Positions 50,832 through 57,806 of a stretch of 57,806 nt of DNA are shown piece by piece. Position 1 is the first letter of the stretch; every line of letters begins with the position of its first letter. Source of the DNA: Alistipes sp. (GTDB lineage: Bacteria > Bacteroidota > Bacteroidia > Bacteroidales > Rikenellaceae). Where the stretch lies: positions 10,197 through 68,002 of the forward strand of contig JAIDUK010000002.1 in the NCBI GenBank assembly GCA_029060215.1, read 5' to 3'. The position numbers were made by a program, and so were the translations under genes. The notes below the pieces were generated by a model. It was not told the DNA's origin. It worked only from the letters and a program-made list of their open reading frames with translations, and made no database searches.

Positions 50832-52661
50832 ATGTCCGGCCGGCTGTGCATCCTCTTCTTCGTGCTTGCTGCGGCACTGCCCCTCGCCCGGGCGGAAGCC
50901 GCACGGCCCGACGCATACCACCCCGACCGGATCCCGCAAGACAGCCTGTCGAAGATCGCCGAACAACGCAACCAACGCTTCTACGACAGTCTCCGCATGA
51001 AGTCGCACCGCCATGCCGTACCACGCCTGCTCTACGGATGGCTCTTCGTAAGACCGGCCGCCGACACCACGCAGAACGGCCGTGTGACCGACGAAAACCG
51101 CGCGCTCGAAGCCTACCGGGGCAAGACCGTCGGCAGCATCCGCATCGAGCGGCAGCAGGTCTTTCGTGCCGACGGCAACTGGCTCCAGCGCACCGGCAAC
51201 AAGATCCACGCCCTGACCGAAGAACGCGTCATCCGGCGCGACCTGCTCTTCCGGTCCGGCGACCCGTTCGACCCGGAGCTGGTCGTGCGCAACAAACAGC
51301 TGCTCCGCTCGCGCCGCTACATCTCGGGCGTCGAGATCGCCGTGCGGCCCGACCCCAGCGACACCACGCGCGTCGACCTGCTGATCCGCACGCGCGACAG
51401 CTGGACCATCACCGTCGACGGCGGCGCCTACTCGGAGGGGCGCACCATGTTTGCGCTGGAAGATGCCAACATACTGGGCACGGGCAACATGCTCAAGGTG
51501 CTGACCCACTTCAGCCGCCGCGACTTCTCCTACGGCGGCAACGAAGTGCAATACGAGATTCCCAACGTGCTGGGGACCTTCTACAAAGCGGAGTTCACCG
51601 CCGGACGGGCCTTCTACAACTCCACTCTCGACGCAAAACTGAGCAAGGAATTCCTGCGGCCGACCGACTACGAAGCCGGAGCGAGCTACAGCAACCTGAA
51701 GTACAAGGAACCGATGATCGAGCAGGACACGTCACTGCTTGTACGCGTGCGCAATTTCGATGTGTGGGGCGGCTACGCGCACTTCCTTGCGCCGGTGTCG
51801 TCGAGCCTCTACCTGACCGGCCACTACAACCGCCGCCGCTTCCGGCTCCGGCCCGACGACGTGGGGCCCACGCGCCACCCGGCCCTGCACGACCGCGACG
51901 CCATGCTCTTCGGGACGGGTCTCTACCGCGAAAAATTCCTCACGGCCAACATGATCTACGGATTCGGCTCGGACGAATACTTGGCGGCGGGCTACAAGGC
52001 CGAGATCGTGGGCGGCTACTCGTGGGGCGAATTCGGCGACCGGCTCTACCTCGGTCTGAACTACCGCACGGGCGGCTTCCGGCCGGTCGGCTACATCATG
52101 GGCAGCTTCTCGCTGGGGAGCTACATCTCGCCGCTCACGGGCAAGTGGAGCAACAGCGCCGCCGACATCGACCTGCGGTGGTTCTCCCACCTGTTCATCG
52201 TGGGCCGCAGCCGCCTGCGCCAATTCCTGATGCTCAACTACACCCTCGGCTGGAACCGCGGCACGGGCAACGACGAAAGCATCCGCTTCACGACCCGCAA
52301 CGGCCTGCAAGCGCTCGACGAACGGATACTGGGCACCAACCGGGCGGTGCTCAACACCGAAACCGTCTTCTTCACGCCGTGGCAGCCCTTGGGGTTCCGC
52401 ATCGCCTTTTTCGGATTCGCCGACTTCGGACTGATCGGTTACTCGCCCAACGCCTTCCGCAACGACTTCTTCGCCTCGCTGGGCGGGGGCGTCCGCATCA
52501 AGAACGAACGCCTGATATTCAGCACCATCCAAATCCGGCTGGGCGTGGCCTTCGGCAAGAACGGACTGGCCGACAGCGACTATTTCCGCCTGTCGAACTC
52601 CACACGGCTCGAGCAATACCGCTACCGCCCCTCGCGGCCCGAAATCGCAGGGTTCGAGTAA
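50832..52661 (+). CDS. BamA/TamA superfamily outer-membrane barrel protein
   Basis: A 609-residue outer-membrane protein with a signal peptide (about 1-21, ALPLARAEA). A POTRA-like segment lies at about 95-190 (GSIRIERQQVF, EERVIRRDLLFRSGDPFDPELVVRNKQLLRSRRYISGVEI). Then comes the barrel entry FALEDANILGTGNMLKV, like other Omp85 proteins, and many amphipathic strands with aromatic turns (about 205-600). It is shorter than BamA, which has five POTRA domains, and is closer to TamA or accessory Omp85 proteins. It could insert or move outer-membrane components. The client is unknown, and no TamB-like gene is next to it. Confidence 0.8.
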   Translation: MSGRLCILFFVLAAALPLARAEAARPDAYHPDRIPQDSLSKIAEQRNQRFYDSLRMKSHRHAVPRLLYGWLFVRPAADTTQNGRVTDENRALEAYRGKTVGSIRIERQQVFRADGNWLQRTGNKIHALTEERVIRRDLLFRSGDPFDPELVVRNKQLLRSRRYISGVEIAVRPDPSDTTRVDLLIRTRDSWTITVDGGAYSEGRTMFALEDANILGTGNMLKVLTHFSRRDFSYGGNEVQYEIPNVLGTFYKAEFTAGRAFYNSTLDAKLSKEFLRPTDYEAGASYSNLKYKEPMIEQDTSLLVRVRNFDVWGGYAHFLAPVSSSLYLTGHYNRRRFRLRPDDVGPTRHPALHDRDAMLFGTGLYREKFLTANMIYGFGSDEYLAAGYKAEIVGGYSWGEFGDRLYLGLNYRTGGFRPVGYIMGSFSLGSYISPLTGKWSNSAADIDLRWFSHLFIVGRSRLRQFLMLNYTLGWNRGTGNDESIRFTTRNGLQALDERILGTNRAVLNTETVFFTPWQPLGFRIAFFGFADFGLIGYSPNAFRNDFFASLGGGVRIKNERLIFSTIQIRLGVAFGKNGLADSDYFRLSNSTRLEQYRYRPSRPEIAGFE

Positions 52662-52734
52662 GCGGAGCGCGCACCCCGTCCTGCCCAATGCTCCGGCTCT
52701 GCCCGCAGCCTGCCAGCTCAACTCACCGCCCGGC

Positions 52735-55050
52735 TCAATCCACCCGCTGCGCCTCGGCCGACGGCCCGGCCTGCGCATAACGCTGCTTGTGGCCGTTGAA
52801 GAGCCACCGCACCGCCAGACGCACGTAGCGGCGGTCGCGGTCGGCATCCTGCGAAGTGGCATAATAACCGTAGAGGTCGAACCAACGGTCGGTCATGCCG
52901 CGCAACAAATCGTTGCAGGTGAGCGAGAGCTGCAACCGGCGGCCGAAACAATATTGCGTGATGCCTGCCGAGAGGTTGTTCTTGGCCTCGAAAGTGGTCA
53001 TCAGCTCGTAACTGCGCCCGTAATACCTGAACCCGCAAGTGAGAAAGGTGTTCTTGCCTATCTCCAGATCGCAGTCGGCACCGGCGTACCACGCAGGCCT
53101 GCCGACCGCGATGGTCCCGTCCATGTAGGGAATGCGGGCGCGGGAGAACTCCATCCCGGCATCGAGCGTGAGGGAAAAACGCCCCCAACGATCGCTGTAG
53201 GTCAGGTCGACGGTGCTGAAACGCGAACGGTCGACGTTGACGGGCTGGAAGAGAATGCGCTGCCCGTCGTCGTCGAGCACGCCAGTCTGGATGATCGAAT
53301 GGAAGCGGAAATCGACATCGACGGTCAAGGTGAGCTTCCCGCGGAACGAAGCCATGAACTCAAGGCTGTGGCTGACAGCCGAACGCAACAAGGGGTTGCC
53401 CCGCTCGCAGACCATGTCGTTGACGTAGAACAACGAGGGGTCGAGACTTCCGACCGAAGGCCGGCTGACCCGGCTGGTGTAGGAAACCGAACCCTCGAAA
53501 TCCTTGAACAACCCGGAGGTCGTGAACAACCGCGCCGAAGGGAAACACCGGTTCTCCCACCCGCTGCGCAGCAAAACCCCGCCGACCCGCACGCGGTCGT
53601 TCTGGAACTCGCCGCGCAAACCGGCCTGCCAACCCCACTTGGCGTATTTGCGGCCGAGGGCGGTGTAAACCGAGAGGTTGTCGCTCGACAGACGGGTGAG
53701 GGTCGGCGACCCGTCGAAGTCGGAGAAAGTCCGGCTGTCGATACGACCGTAGTGCACCCCCGCAGACCAATCGGCCCCCCACAACGGAGCGGCGAACTCC
53801 GACTTGGCGGCGAAGACCCCCGAACGCGAACGGTTGGCGATCCGCAAGGTGCCGACCTCCCCCGAAGCAGGCCGAAACTGCTGCACGCACTGCGAACCGC
53901 GCGGCACGACATGGGTATAATCGGCCTCGAGGGAGAAAGTCCGGGCCGAATCGACAGCCCACCGATAAGCCAGATGGGCCGCGTGGCGAGCCCGCCTGAG
54001 CACATGCGAAGCGGACGATTCGAGATAATCGGAAACGGCCCCGCCCCGATACTCCTGCTCCTGCGAAACATGGTCGATGCGGTCGTTGCGGAACAGCCCC
54101 GCATACTGCCACGAAAGACGATGCCGCGACGAAATGTCGAACGTTGTGCCGTAGAGCACCGAAGGGCTCCGCTCGACGAAGAGCCAGTCGGCCCGGAGGG
54201 TGTCGGCCAACTCGCGGCCGGGCAAGAGGATCCCATGAGTCTCCGACACCCGGCTATGGGTGTAACGGTGGTAATAATCGCATGAAAGGTAGTGGACCCA
54301 CTTCCCGCCGGCCCACTGGACGCTCGCCGCAGCCAAGTCGCCGAAACGCCGAGCCATGTAGGCGACGTTGGCTATCTGACCGGAAAAACCGTCGCGGGCG
54401 CGCTTGGTGCGCACGCGGACCACCGCCTTGTAAGCGGCATCGTAGCGGGCCGAGGGGCTGCGGTCGATTTCGAGCGAGAGAATCTGCGACGGACGGAGCA
54501 TCCGCAACTCGGCGTAGGAACTGCGGCGGTCGTCGATGAAGATCAACGGCTCGCCTTTGCCCAAGACCGTGAGACCGGATTCGTCGGCCTCGAGACCGGG
54601 CGCCCGACGCAAGATGTCGGCCACGTCGACGAGGTGCTGCAACGAAGAACCGGCGACCTGCACGAGGGTCCTGCCAGCCGAAACGCTGAGGGGCGGGGCC
54701 GCAGCCCGGACCACGACCTCGCCGATGCCGACGGACGCCGCAGCCATGACCAAGGTGTCGGGCGACGAGGGGCAGGCGAAATCTTCGAGGAACGAGAGGT
54801 CGCGGAACCCGAGGCTGCGCAAGGTGACGATGCGCGGCCCTGAGCCCTGTGCGGGCACCTCGAACCTGCCGTGGAAACAAGCCTCGCCGAAGAGGAGCGC
54901 CGAATCGGCGGGATCGGAAATCAGAACGTTGAAATAATCGAGCGGCTGGCGCAGGCTGTCGACGACGATGCGCCGCAAACAACCGTCGGTCTGGGCGCGG
55001 AGACCGCTGCAAAGGAACAGCGCCGCGCAAAGAAACAAGGATTTTTTCAT
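52735..55050 (-). CDS. TonB-dependent receptor-type outer-membrane beta-barrel protein
   Basis: A 771-residue outer-membrane protein. Signal peptide (about 1-19, ALFLCSGLRAQ), carboxypeptidase-regulatory-like N-terminal domain (about 22-110), plug-like domain (about 120-215, DVADILRRAPGLEADESGL, then EPLIFIDDRRSSYAELRMLRPSQILSLEI) and a barrel with regular aromatic strands to the C-terminus. It belongs to the outer-membrane beta-barrel family often annotated as TonB-dependent receptor in Bacteroidetes. No SusD follows. I start at the ATG at 55050. The leader holds a C9 tract where the ribosome-binding site should be, and a perfect promoter lies upstream. It is downstream of the M56 protease gene on the same strand, but separated by a terminator. 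Confidence 0.87.
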   Translation of the reverse strand: MKKSLFLCAALFLCSGLRAQTDGCLRRIVVDSLRQPLDYFNVLISDPADSALLFGEACFHGRFEVPAQGSGPRIVTLRSLGFRDLSFLEDFACPSSPDTLVMAAASVGIGEVVVRAAAPPLSVSAGRTLVQVAGSSLQHLVDVADILRRAPGLEADESGLTVLGKGEPLIFIDDRRSSYAELRMLRPSQILSLEIDRSPSARYDAAYKAVVRVRTKRARDGFSGQIANVAYMARRFGDLAAASVQWAGGKWVHYLSCDYYHRYTHSRVSETHGILLPGRELADTLRADWLFVERSPSVLYGTTFDISSRHRLSWQYAGLFRNDRIDHVSQEQEYRGGAVSDYLESSASHVLRRARHAAHLAYRWAVDSARTFSLEADYTHVVPRGSQCVQQFRPASGEVGTLRIANRSRSGVFAAKSEFAAPLWGADWSAGVHYGRIDSRTFSDFDGSPTLTRLSSDNLSVYTALGRKYAKWGWQAGLRGEFQNDRVRVGGVLLRSGWENRCFPSARLFTTSGLFKDFEGSVSYTSRVSRPSVGSLDPSLFYVNDMVCERGNPLLRSAVSHSLEFMASFRGKLTLTVDVDFRFHSIIQTGVLDDDGQRILFQPVNVDRSRFSTVDLTYSDRWGRFSLTLDAGMEFSRARIPYMDGTIAVGRPAWYAGADCDLEIGKNTFLTCGFRYYGRSYELMTTFEAKNNLSAGITQYCFGRRLQLSLTCNDLLRGMTDRWFDLYGYYATSQDADRDRRYVRLAVRWLFNGHKQRYAQAGPSAEAQRVD

Positions 55051-55056
55051 GGTCTT

Positions 55057-55065
55057 GGGGGGGGG
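55057..55065 (-). repeat. C9 homopolymer tract in the leader of the barrel gene
   Basis: Nine G on the plus strand, nine C in the transcript sense, 7-15 bases before the ATG at 55050 and downstream of the promoter. Changes in its length would move any upstream signal relative to the start codon. Confidence 0.9.
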
Positions 55066-55091
55066 AACGAAGTCCTCCCCGCAATACGTTG

Positions 55092-55122
55092 CAAAGGTAG
55101 GAAAATCAGGGCAAAACACAAA
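55092..55122 (-). promoter_or_regulatory. Promoter of the barrel gene
   Basis: On the minus strand TTTG (55122-55119), exactly 19 bases, TACCTTTG (55099-55092). A full match to both consensus elements. The -33 element overlaps the T-run of the preceding terminator. Confidence 0.8.
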
Positions 55123-55156
55123 AAAAAGGAGCGTCCGCCCTGCGGACAACTCCTTT
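55120..55156 (-). terminator. Intrinsic terminator after the M56 gene
   Basis: Minus-strand hairpin: AAAGGAG (55156-55150) pairs with CTCCTTT (55131-55125), with an inner GTCCGC/GCGGAC helix. A T-run in the transcript follows (plus-strand A at 55120-55127). Confidence 0.9.
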
Positions 55157-55182
55157 CGGAAACGAGCTTTTTATTTATGGGA

Positions 55183-57234
55183 CTACCATTTGCGGGTCTT
55201 GATTTCGATGACGCCGGCAGCGGCATCGGGCCCGAACTTCTCGACGGCCTTTTCGCCCTTGTAGATGTTCATACGACGGATTTTGCCGGAGGGAATGCCG
55301 GCCAGATCGGCCTTGGCGGAACGCTTGCCGTTGATGAAGATCAAACAATCGTCGGGAACCTGCTCCATACCGGTGATCGTGATGCTGCCCTTGGCTTGGG
55401 TGACGCTATCGTTGTGGGTCCAAACCGAATTCCGGTCGGAAGTCGAAATTCCCCAATCCTTGTCGGCCGTGGCGGCCTTCTTGGTCGTTATGACGACAAC
55501 TCCGTCGTAGCCCTGCCCGCGGTACTGCTCCGGAACGGAAGCGCTGCCCTTGAATACCGACATGGAGCCGATTTGCTCGGCAGCGATCCAACCGAGATCG
55601 TCGACTTTCACGCCGTCGACCAGATAGAGCAGATTGCCAGCCGCCGTGCCGCGAATCGAGACGACCGAGCCTGCCGTGGCGGCTTGGGATAGCTGTTCCT
55701 GCGCGGCTTTCCACTCGTCGGACTCGAAATATTTTTGGGATCCGGCAATTTTACGCTGGGCCTCTTTCCATTCGTCGCTTTTGAAATAAGCATTGACCTT
55801 GTCGAGCGAAACACTATCCGAAGAACCGCGCACGACAATCGAGGCATCGTCGATTTGGACGGAATGCTTGTCCGCCTTGACCGAACCCTCCTTCTTCAAC
55901 GTGATGACCGCCACGCCGTTGCGGGCCTTGTCGCCGTAGGCCGCAAGGGTTGCAGCATCCTTATAGATGTCGATCGAAGCGATGCGGTCGGGGTCGATGC
56001 GGTTCAACCGCTCGCCATCCGTCTCCTCGCCGTCGACGATGTAGAGCGGAGCGGGACCCGACGGCACCGAATCGCTGCTGTAGCGGAGCACGACGACATT
56101 CCCGGCAGCGGCCGCTTCGGACTTCCGGCTATCGCCCTCGTTTTTCAAAGTGACGGCAACCACTCCGTTGCGGGCCTTGTCGCCGTAGGTCTCCACGGCC
56201 TGCCCGTCCTTGAGCACATCGATCGAAGCGATCTTTTCGGTGGGGATGCCGTCGAGCGAAGCGACTTCCTGCCCGTCGACCAAGTAGAGCGGCTGCCCGT
56301 CGAGCTTGCCGAGCGAAATATCGGGGCCCGAAACGCTGGCCGTAACGGAATCTTTACTAACTTTGCCGTCGGAAACGACATAGACGGTCTGAGCGAAAGC
56401 GCCGAGAGACGCAGCCGCGAACGGCAGGACGAAGAGTGCCTTGACCCCGGTCCACCGCGAAGACTTTTTACGCAACATCATGGTAATACGGTTTTTAAGT
56501 TTACTGTGATTGAAGCTGTTGGCAACGGAATACCACCTCCCGCCGACAGCTTTCCTTATGAGCAGCAACTGGTAATGGCGGGCATCGGCCCCGCTCTCGA
56601 TGACGGCCTTGTCGGCCTCGTACTCGTGGATGGCCCTCAACTCGCGCCGCAACAACCACATGGCCGGGTTGAACCACTGGAGCGCCCCGGCCAGATCGGT
56701 CAACAAAAGATCGGCCGAATGGCACAACCGCACATGGGCTCGCTCGTGGACGAGGATCTCCTCCCCGCAATCGGCCAAATCATCCCTACAGACGACCACG
56801 TAACGCCCCCAACTGAAAGGCGGCACGGCCTGCGCGACGACCACCAACACGACGCCGTCGTCCAACCTCCGGTGCTCGCCGGAACGCACGATGCGCAGAA
56901 CGGCCCAGAGCGAACGCAACGTCCACGACAACATGGCGACAACCCCGATGCCGAAGAGAGCGCCGACCGCCGACCGCCAATCGAACGCCGCTTCCTGCGG
57001 GACGGCGGGCGTCGGCACAGGAACGGCCGCGGAAACCGTGACGGGCACGACGGGCAACTCGCGGTAGACCGTGATGACGCACAAAGGCAGGGCGAAAGCG
57101 AGCACCATGCCGAAGAGCAAAAAGAGGCGGTTGAAACGATGCAACGTCTCGCGACTGAGCAACAACTTGAAAAACAAGTAAAAAACCGCGAGACAAACGC
57201 CCGACTTGAGACTATATATGAAAAGATCGTACAT
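55183..57234 (-). CDS. M56/BlaR1-type membrane metalloprotease with four plug-like repeats
   Basis: A 683-residue membrane protein. The N-terminal part has membrane helices (about 9-27, 36-55, 90-112) and the M56 zinc site HERAH (His163, Glu164, His167) plus Glu204/Glu206 in HEYEADKA. A last helix lies at about 266-283. The rest is a periplasmic tail with four copies of a SusC-plug-like motif (about 316-364, 397-447, 536-586, 630-680): YLVDG, then a few residues, I..IDVLKD, YG..ARNGVV.VTLK. A short duplicated segment (YFKSDEW, YFESDEW) lies between copies two and three. With the BlaI-type gene two bases upstream it should form a signal-relay pair, in which the protease senses a periplasmic signal and inactivates the repressor. 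The ligand is unknown. Confidence 0.9.
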   Translation of the reverse strand: MYDLFIYSLKSGVCLAVFYLFFKLLLSRETLHRFNRLFLLFGMVLAFALPLCVITVYRELPVVPVTVSAAVPVPTPAVPQEAAFDWRSAVGALFGIGVVAMLSWTLRSLWAVLRIVRSGEHRRLDDGVVLVVVAQAVPPFSWGRYVVVCRDDLADCGEEILVHERAHVRLCHSADLLLTDLAGALQWFNPAMWLLRRELRAIHEYEADKAVIESGADARHYQLLLIRKAVGGRWYSVANSFNHSKLKNRITMMLRKKSSRWTGVKALFVLPFAAASLGAFAQTVYVVSDGKVSKDSVTASVSGPDISLGKLDGQPLYLVDGQEVASLDGIPTEKIASIDVLKDGQAVETYGDKARNGVVAVTLKNEGDSRKSEAAAAGNVVVLRYSSDSVPSGPAPLYIVDGEETDGERLNRIDPDRIASIDIYKDAATLAAYGDKARNGVAVITLKKEGSVKADKHSVQIDDASIVVRGSSDSVSLDKVNAYFKSDEWKEAQRKIAGSQKYFESDEWKAAQEQLSQAATAGSVVSIRGTAAGNLLYLVDGVKVDDLGWIAAEQIGSMSVFKGSASVPEQYRGQGYDGVVVITTKKAATADKDWGISTSDRNSVWTHNDSVTQAKGSITITGMEQVPDDCLIFINGKRSAKADLAGIPSGKIRRMNIYKGEKAVEKFGPDAAAGVIEIKTRKW

Positions 57235-57236
57235 GG

Positions 57237-57602
57237 CTACTGCTGGTGCTGACGGTCGATGCGCTCGACGAGCCGCCGCAACTCCTCGACCGAAATTTTC
57301 TCCTCCTCGACCAACGCCGAGACGGCCCCGAGGTAGGAATTCTCGAAATACTTGCGGATGACCCCGCCGAGGGTCCGACGCGAAAACTCGGTCTCGGAGA
57401 CAAGGGGAAAATACTGGTAAGTACTGCCGAAAGCCTTGTGCGAGACGTAACCCTTGGCCTCGAGCGCCCGGACCATGGTGGAGAGGGTGTTGAAATGGGG
57501 CTTGGGCTCGGGCGAAAGCTCAACCAACTCGCGGACGAACAAGGGCCCGTGCTCCCAAAAACAACGCATCAATTCCTCTTCGCGAGGGGTAAGTTTTTCC
57601 AT
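57237..57602 (-). CDS. BlaI/MecI family transcriptional repressor
   Basis: A 121-residue winged-helix repressor. MEKLTPREEELMRCFWEHGPLFVRELVE and PHFNTLSTMVRALEAKGYVSHK form the DNA-binding domain; a C-terminal helical dimerisation part (about 80-121) follows. BlaI proteins bind as dimers to palindromes at their own promoter and are cleaved or released when the M56 partner is activated. Here the M56 gene starts two bases after the stop. The promoter and a phased array of palindromes lie directly upstream. The target genes beyond the pair are unknown; beta-lactam resistance is not implied. Confidence 0.94.
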   Translation of the reverse strand: MEKLTPREEELMRCFWEHGPLFVRELVELSPEPKPHFNTLSTMVRALEAKGYVSHKAFGSTYQYFPLVSETEFSRRTLGGVIRKYFENSYLGAVSALVEEEKISVEELRRLVERIDRQHQQ

Positions 57603-57662
57603 AACAGCCGTTTATAAATCGAACGATCCTACAGGGGAAGGTTTATTCTGTGGTTTCAAGGA

Positions 57663-57693
57663 CAAAGGTAACTAAAAAATTCTCACACGCAAC
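57663..57693 (-). promoter_or_regulatory. Promoter of the blaI-M56 operon
   Basis: Minus strand GTTG (57693-57690), 19 bases, TACCTTTG (57670-57663). Full match at -7 and three of four bases at -33. The leader is about 55 bases. Confidence 0.65.
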
Positions 57694-57728
57694 TATTTTC
57701 CATAGTTTTTCAACTAAAAAATTTAGTT
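57670..57728. promoter_or_regulatory. Operator-like array AACTA-N7-TAGTT with 21-bp spacing
   Basis: Two complete 17-bp palindromes AACTA-N7-TAGTT at 57691-57707 and 57712-57728, and a left half-site AACTA at 57670-57674. All start exactly 21 bases apart. The half-site touches the -7 element and the middle site covers the -33 element, as expected for a repressor operator. BlaI is the obvious candidate to bind. Confidence 0.65.
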
Positions 57729-57806
57729 TTTGGGTTTTGAGGGGGTTGCGGGCGGGGATTCGATACGGTCGGCGGAGTTCGGCCGGGCGGGGCATTGGGT
57801 AGGAAC

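Noticed and set aside
57237..57602. Beta-lactam resistance regulator
   Set aside because: No beta-lactamase or penicillin-binding protein gene is present, and the M56 partner lacks a penicillin-binding sensor domain; BlaI-type repressors have many other roles.

Overview
The window reads as chromosomal DNA of a GC-rich member of the Bacteroidales, most likely Rikenellaceae/Alistipes. The supporting signs are a SusC/SusD pair, promoters of the Bacteroidetes type (TTTG, about 19 bases, TAnnTTTG), DUF2851, DUF4450, a PafA-like phosphatase, SLBB/Wzz export genes, and family-typical lengths throughout. The genus is inferred, not proven. No rRNA, tRNA, CRISPR array, phage or transposase was seen.

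Layout. (1) 1-1.34 kb: two copies of a 60-bp direct repeat, then a ROK-family sugar kinase with a good promoter and terminator. (2) 1.38-8.43 kb, minus strand: an SLBB polysaccharide-export protein, a Wzz-like chain-length protein, a PafA-like phosphatase homologue that appears to have lost most of its metal ligands, SufE, a SufT/MIP18 protein, and a DUF2851 protein lacking the usual N-terminal part. (3) 8.43-9.2 kb: gene-free spacer packed with palindromic repeats. (4) 9.2-14.3 kb, minus strand: lon, kdsB, kdsA, kdsD (ATP-dependent protease and Kdo synthesis). valS and rnhA diverge from these on the plus strand. This block is laced with a 7-bp tandem repeat that overlaps stop codons, a start codon and terminator-like hairpins.

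(5) 17.9-48.8 kb, plus strand: a polysaccharide utilisation locus for a rhamnose/galacturonate polymer, most likely rhamnogalacturonan I. Unit A is an esterase-GH105 fusion, a PL11 lyase and a GH28. Unit B is a second (lipoprotein) GH28 packed against rhaB-rhaA-rhaT-rhaD and an AraC-type regulator. Unit C is susC-susD. Unit D is a six-hairpin glycosidase-like lipoprotein, a DUF4450 protein, GH106, GH105 and GH2. Together they would cleave the backbone, import oligosaccharides, trim unsaturated galacturonyl, rhamnosyl and galactosyl units, and degrade free rhamnose to dihydroxyacetone phosphate and lactaldehyde. No galacturonate catabolic genes and no hybrid two-component or sigma/anti-sigma pair are in the window, so the AraC protein is the only visible candidate regulator.

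(6) 48.85-57.6 kb: an MsbA-like ABC exporter and a BamA-superfamily outer-membrane barrel (plus strand), then on the minus strand a BlaI-type repressor, an M56/BlaR1-type membrane protease with four SusC-plug-like repeats in its periplasmic tail, and a TonB-receptor-type outer-membrane barrel.

The most unusual signals are: G9/C9 homopolymer tracts at two outer-membrane receptor genes (inside susC and in the leader of the 52.7-55.0 kb barrel gene), suggesting slipped-strand phase variation; a 21-bp-phased operator-like array over the blaI promoter; the M56 protease with plug-like repeats beside a barrel carrying a similar plug segment; the ligand-poor PafA-like protein; and the esterase-GH105 fusion.
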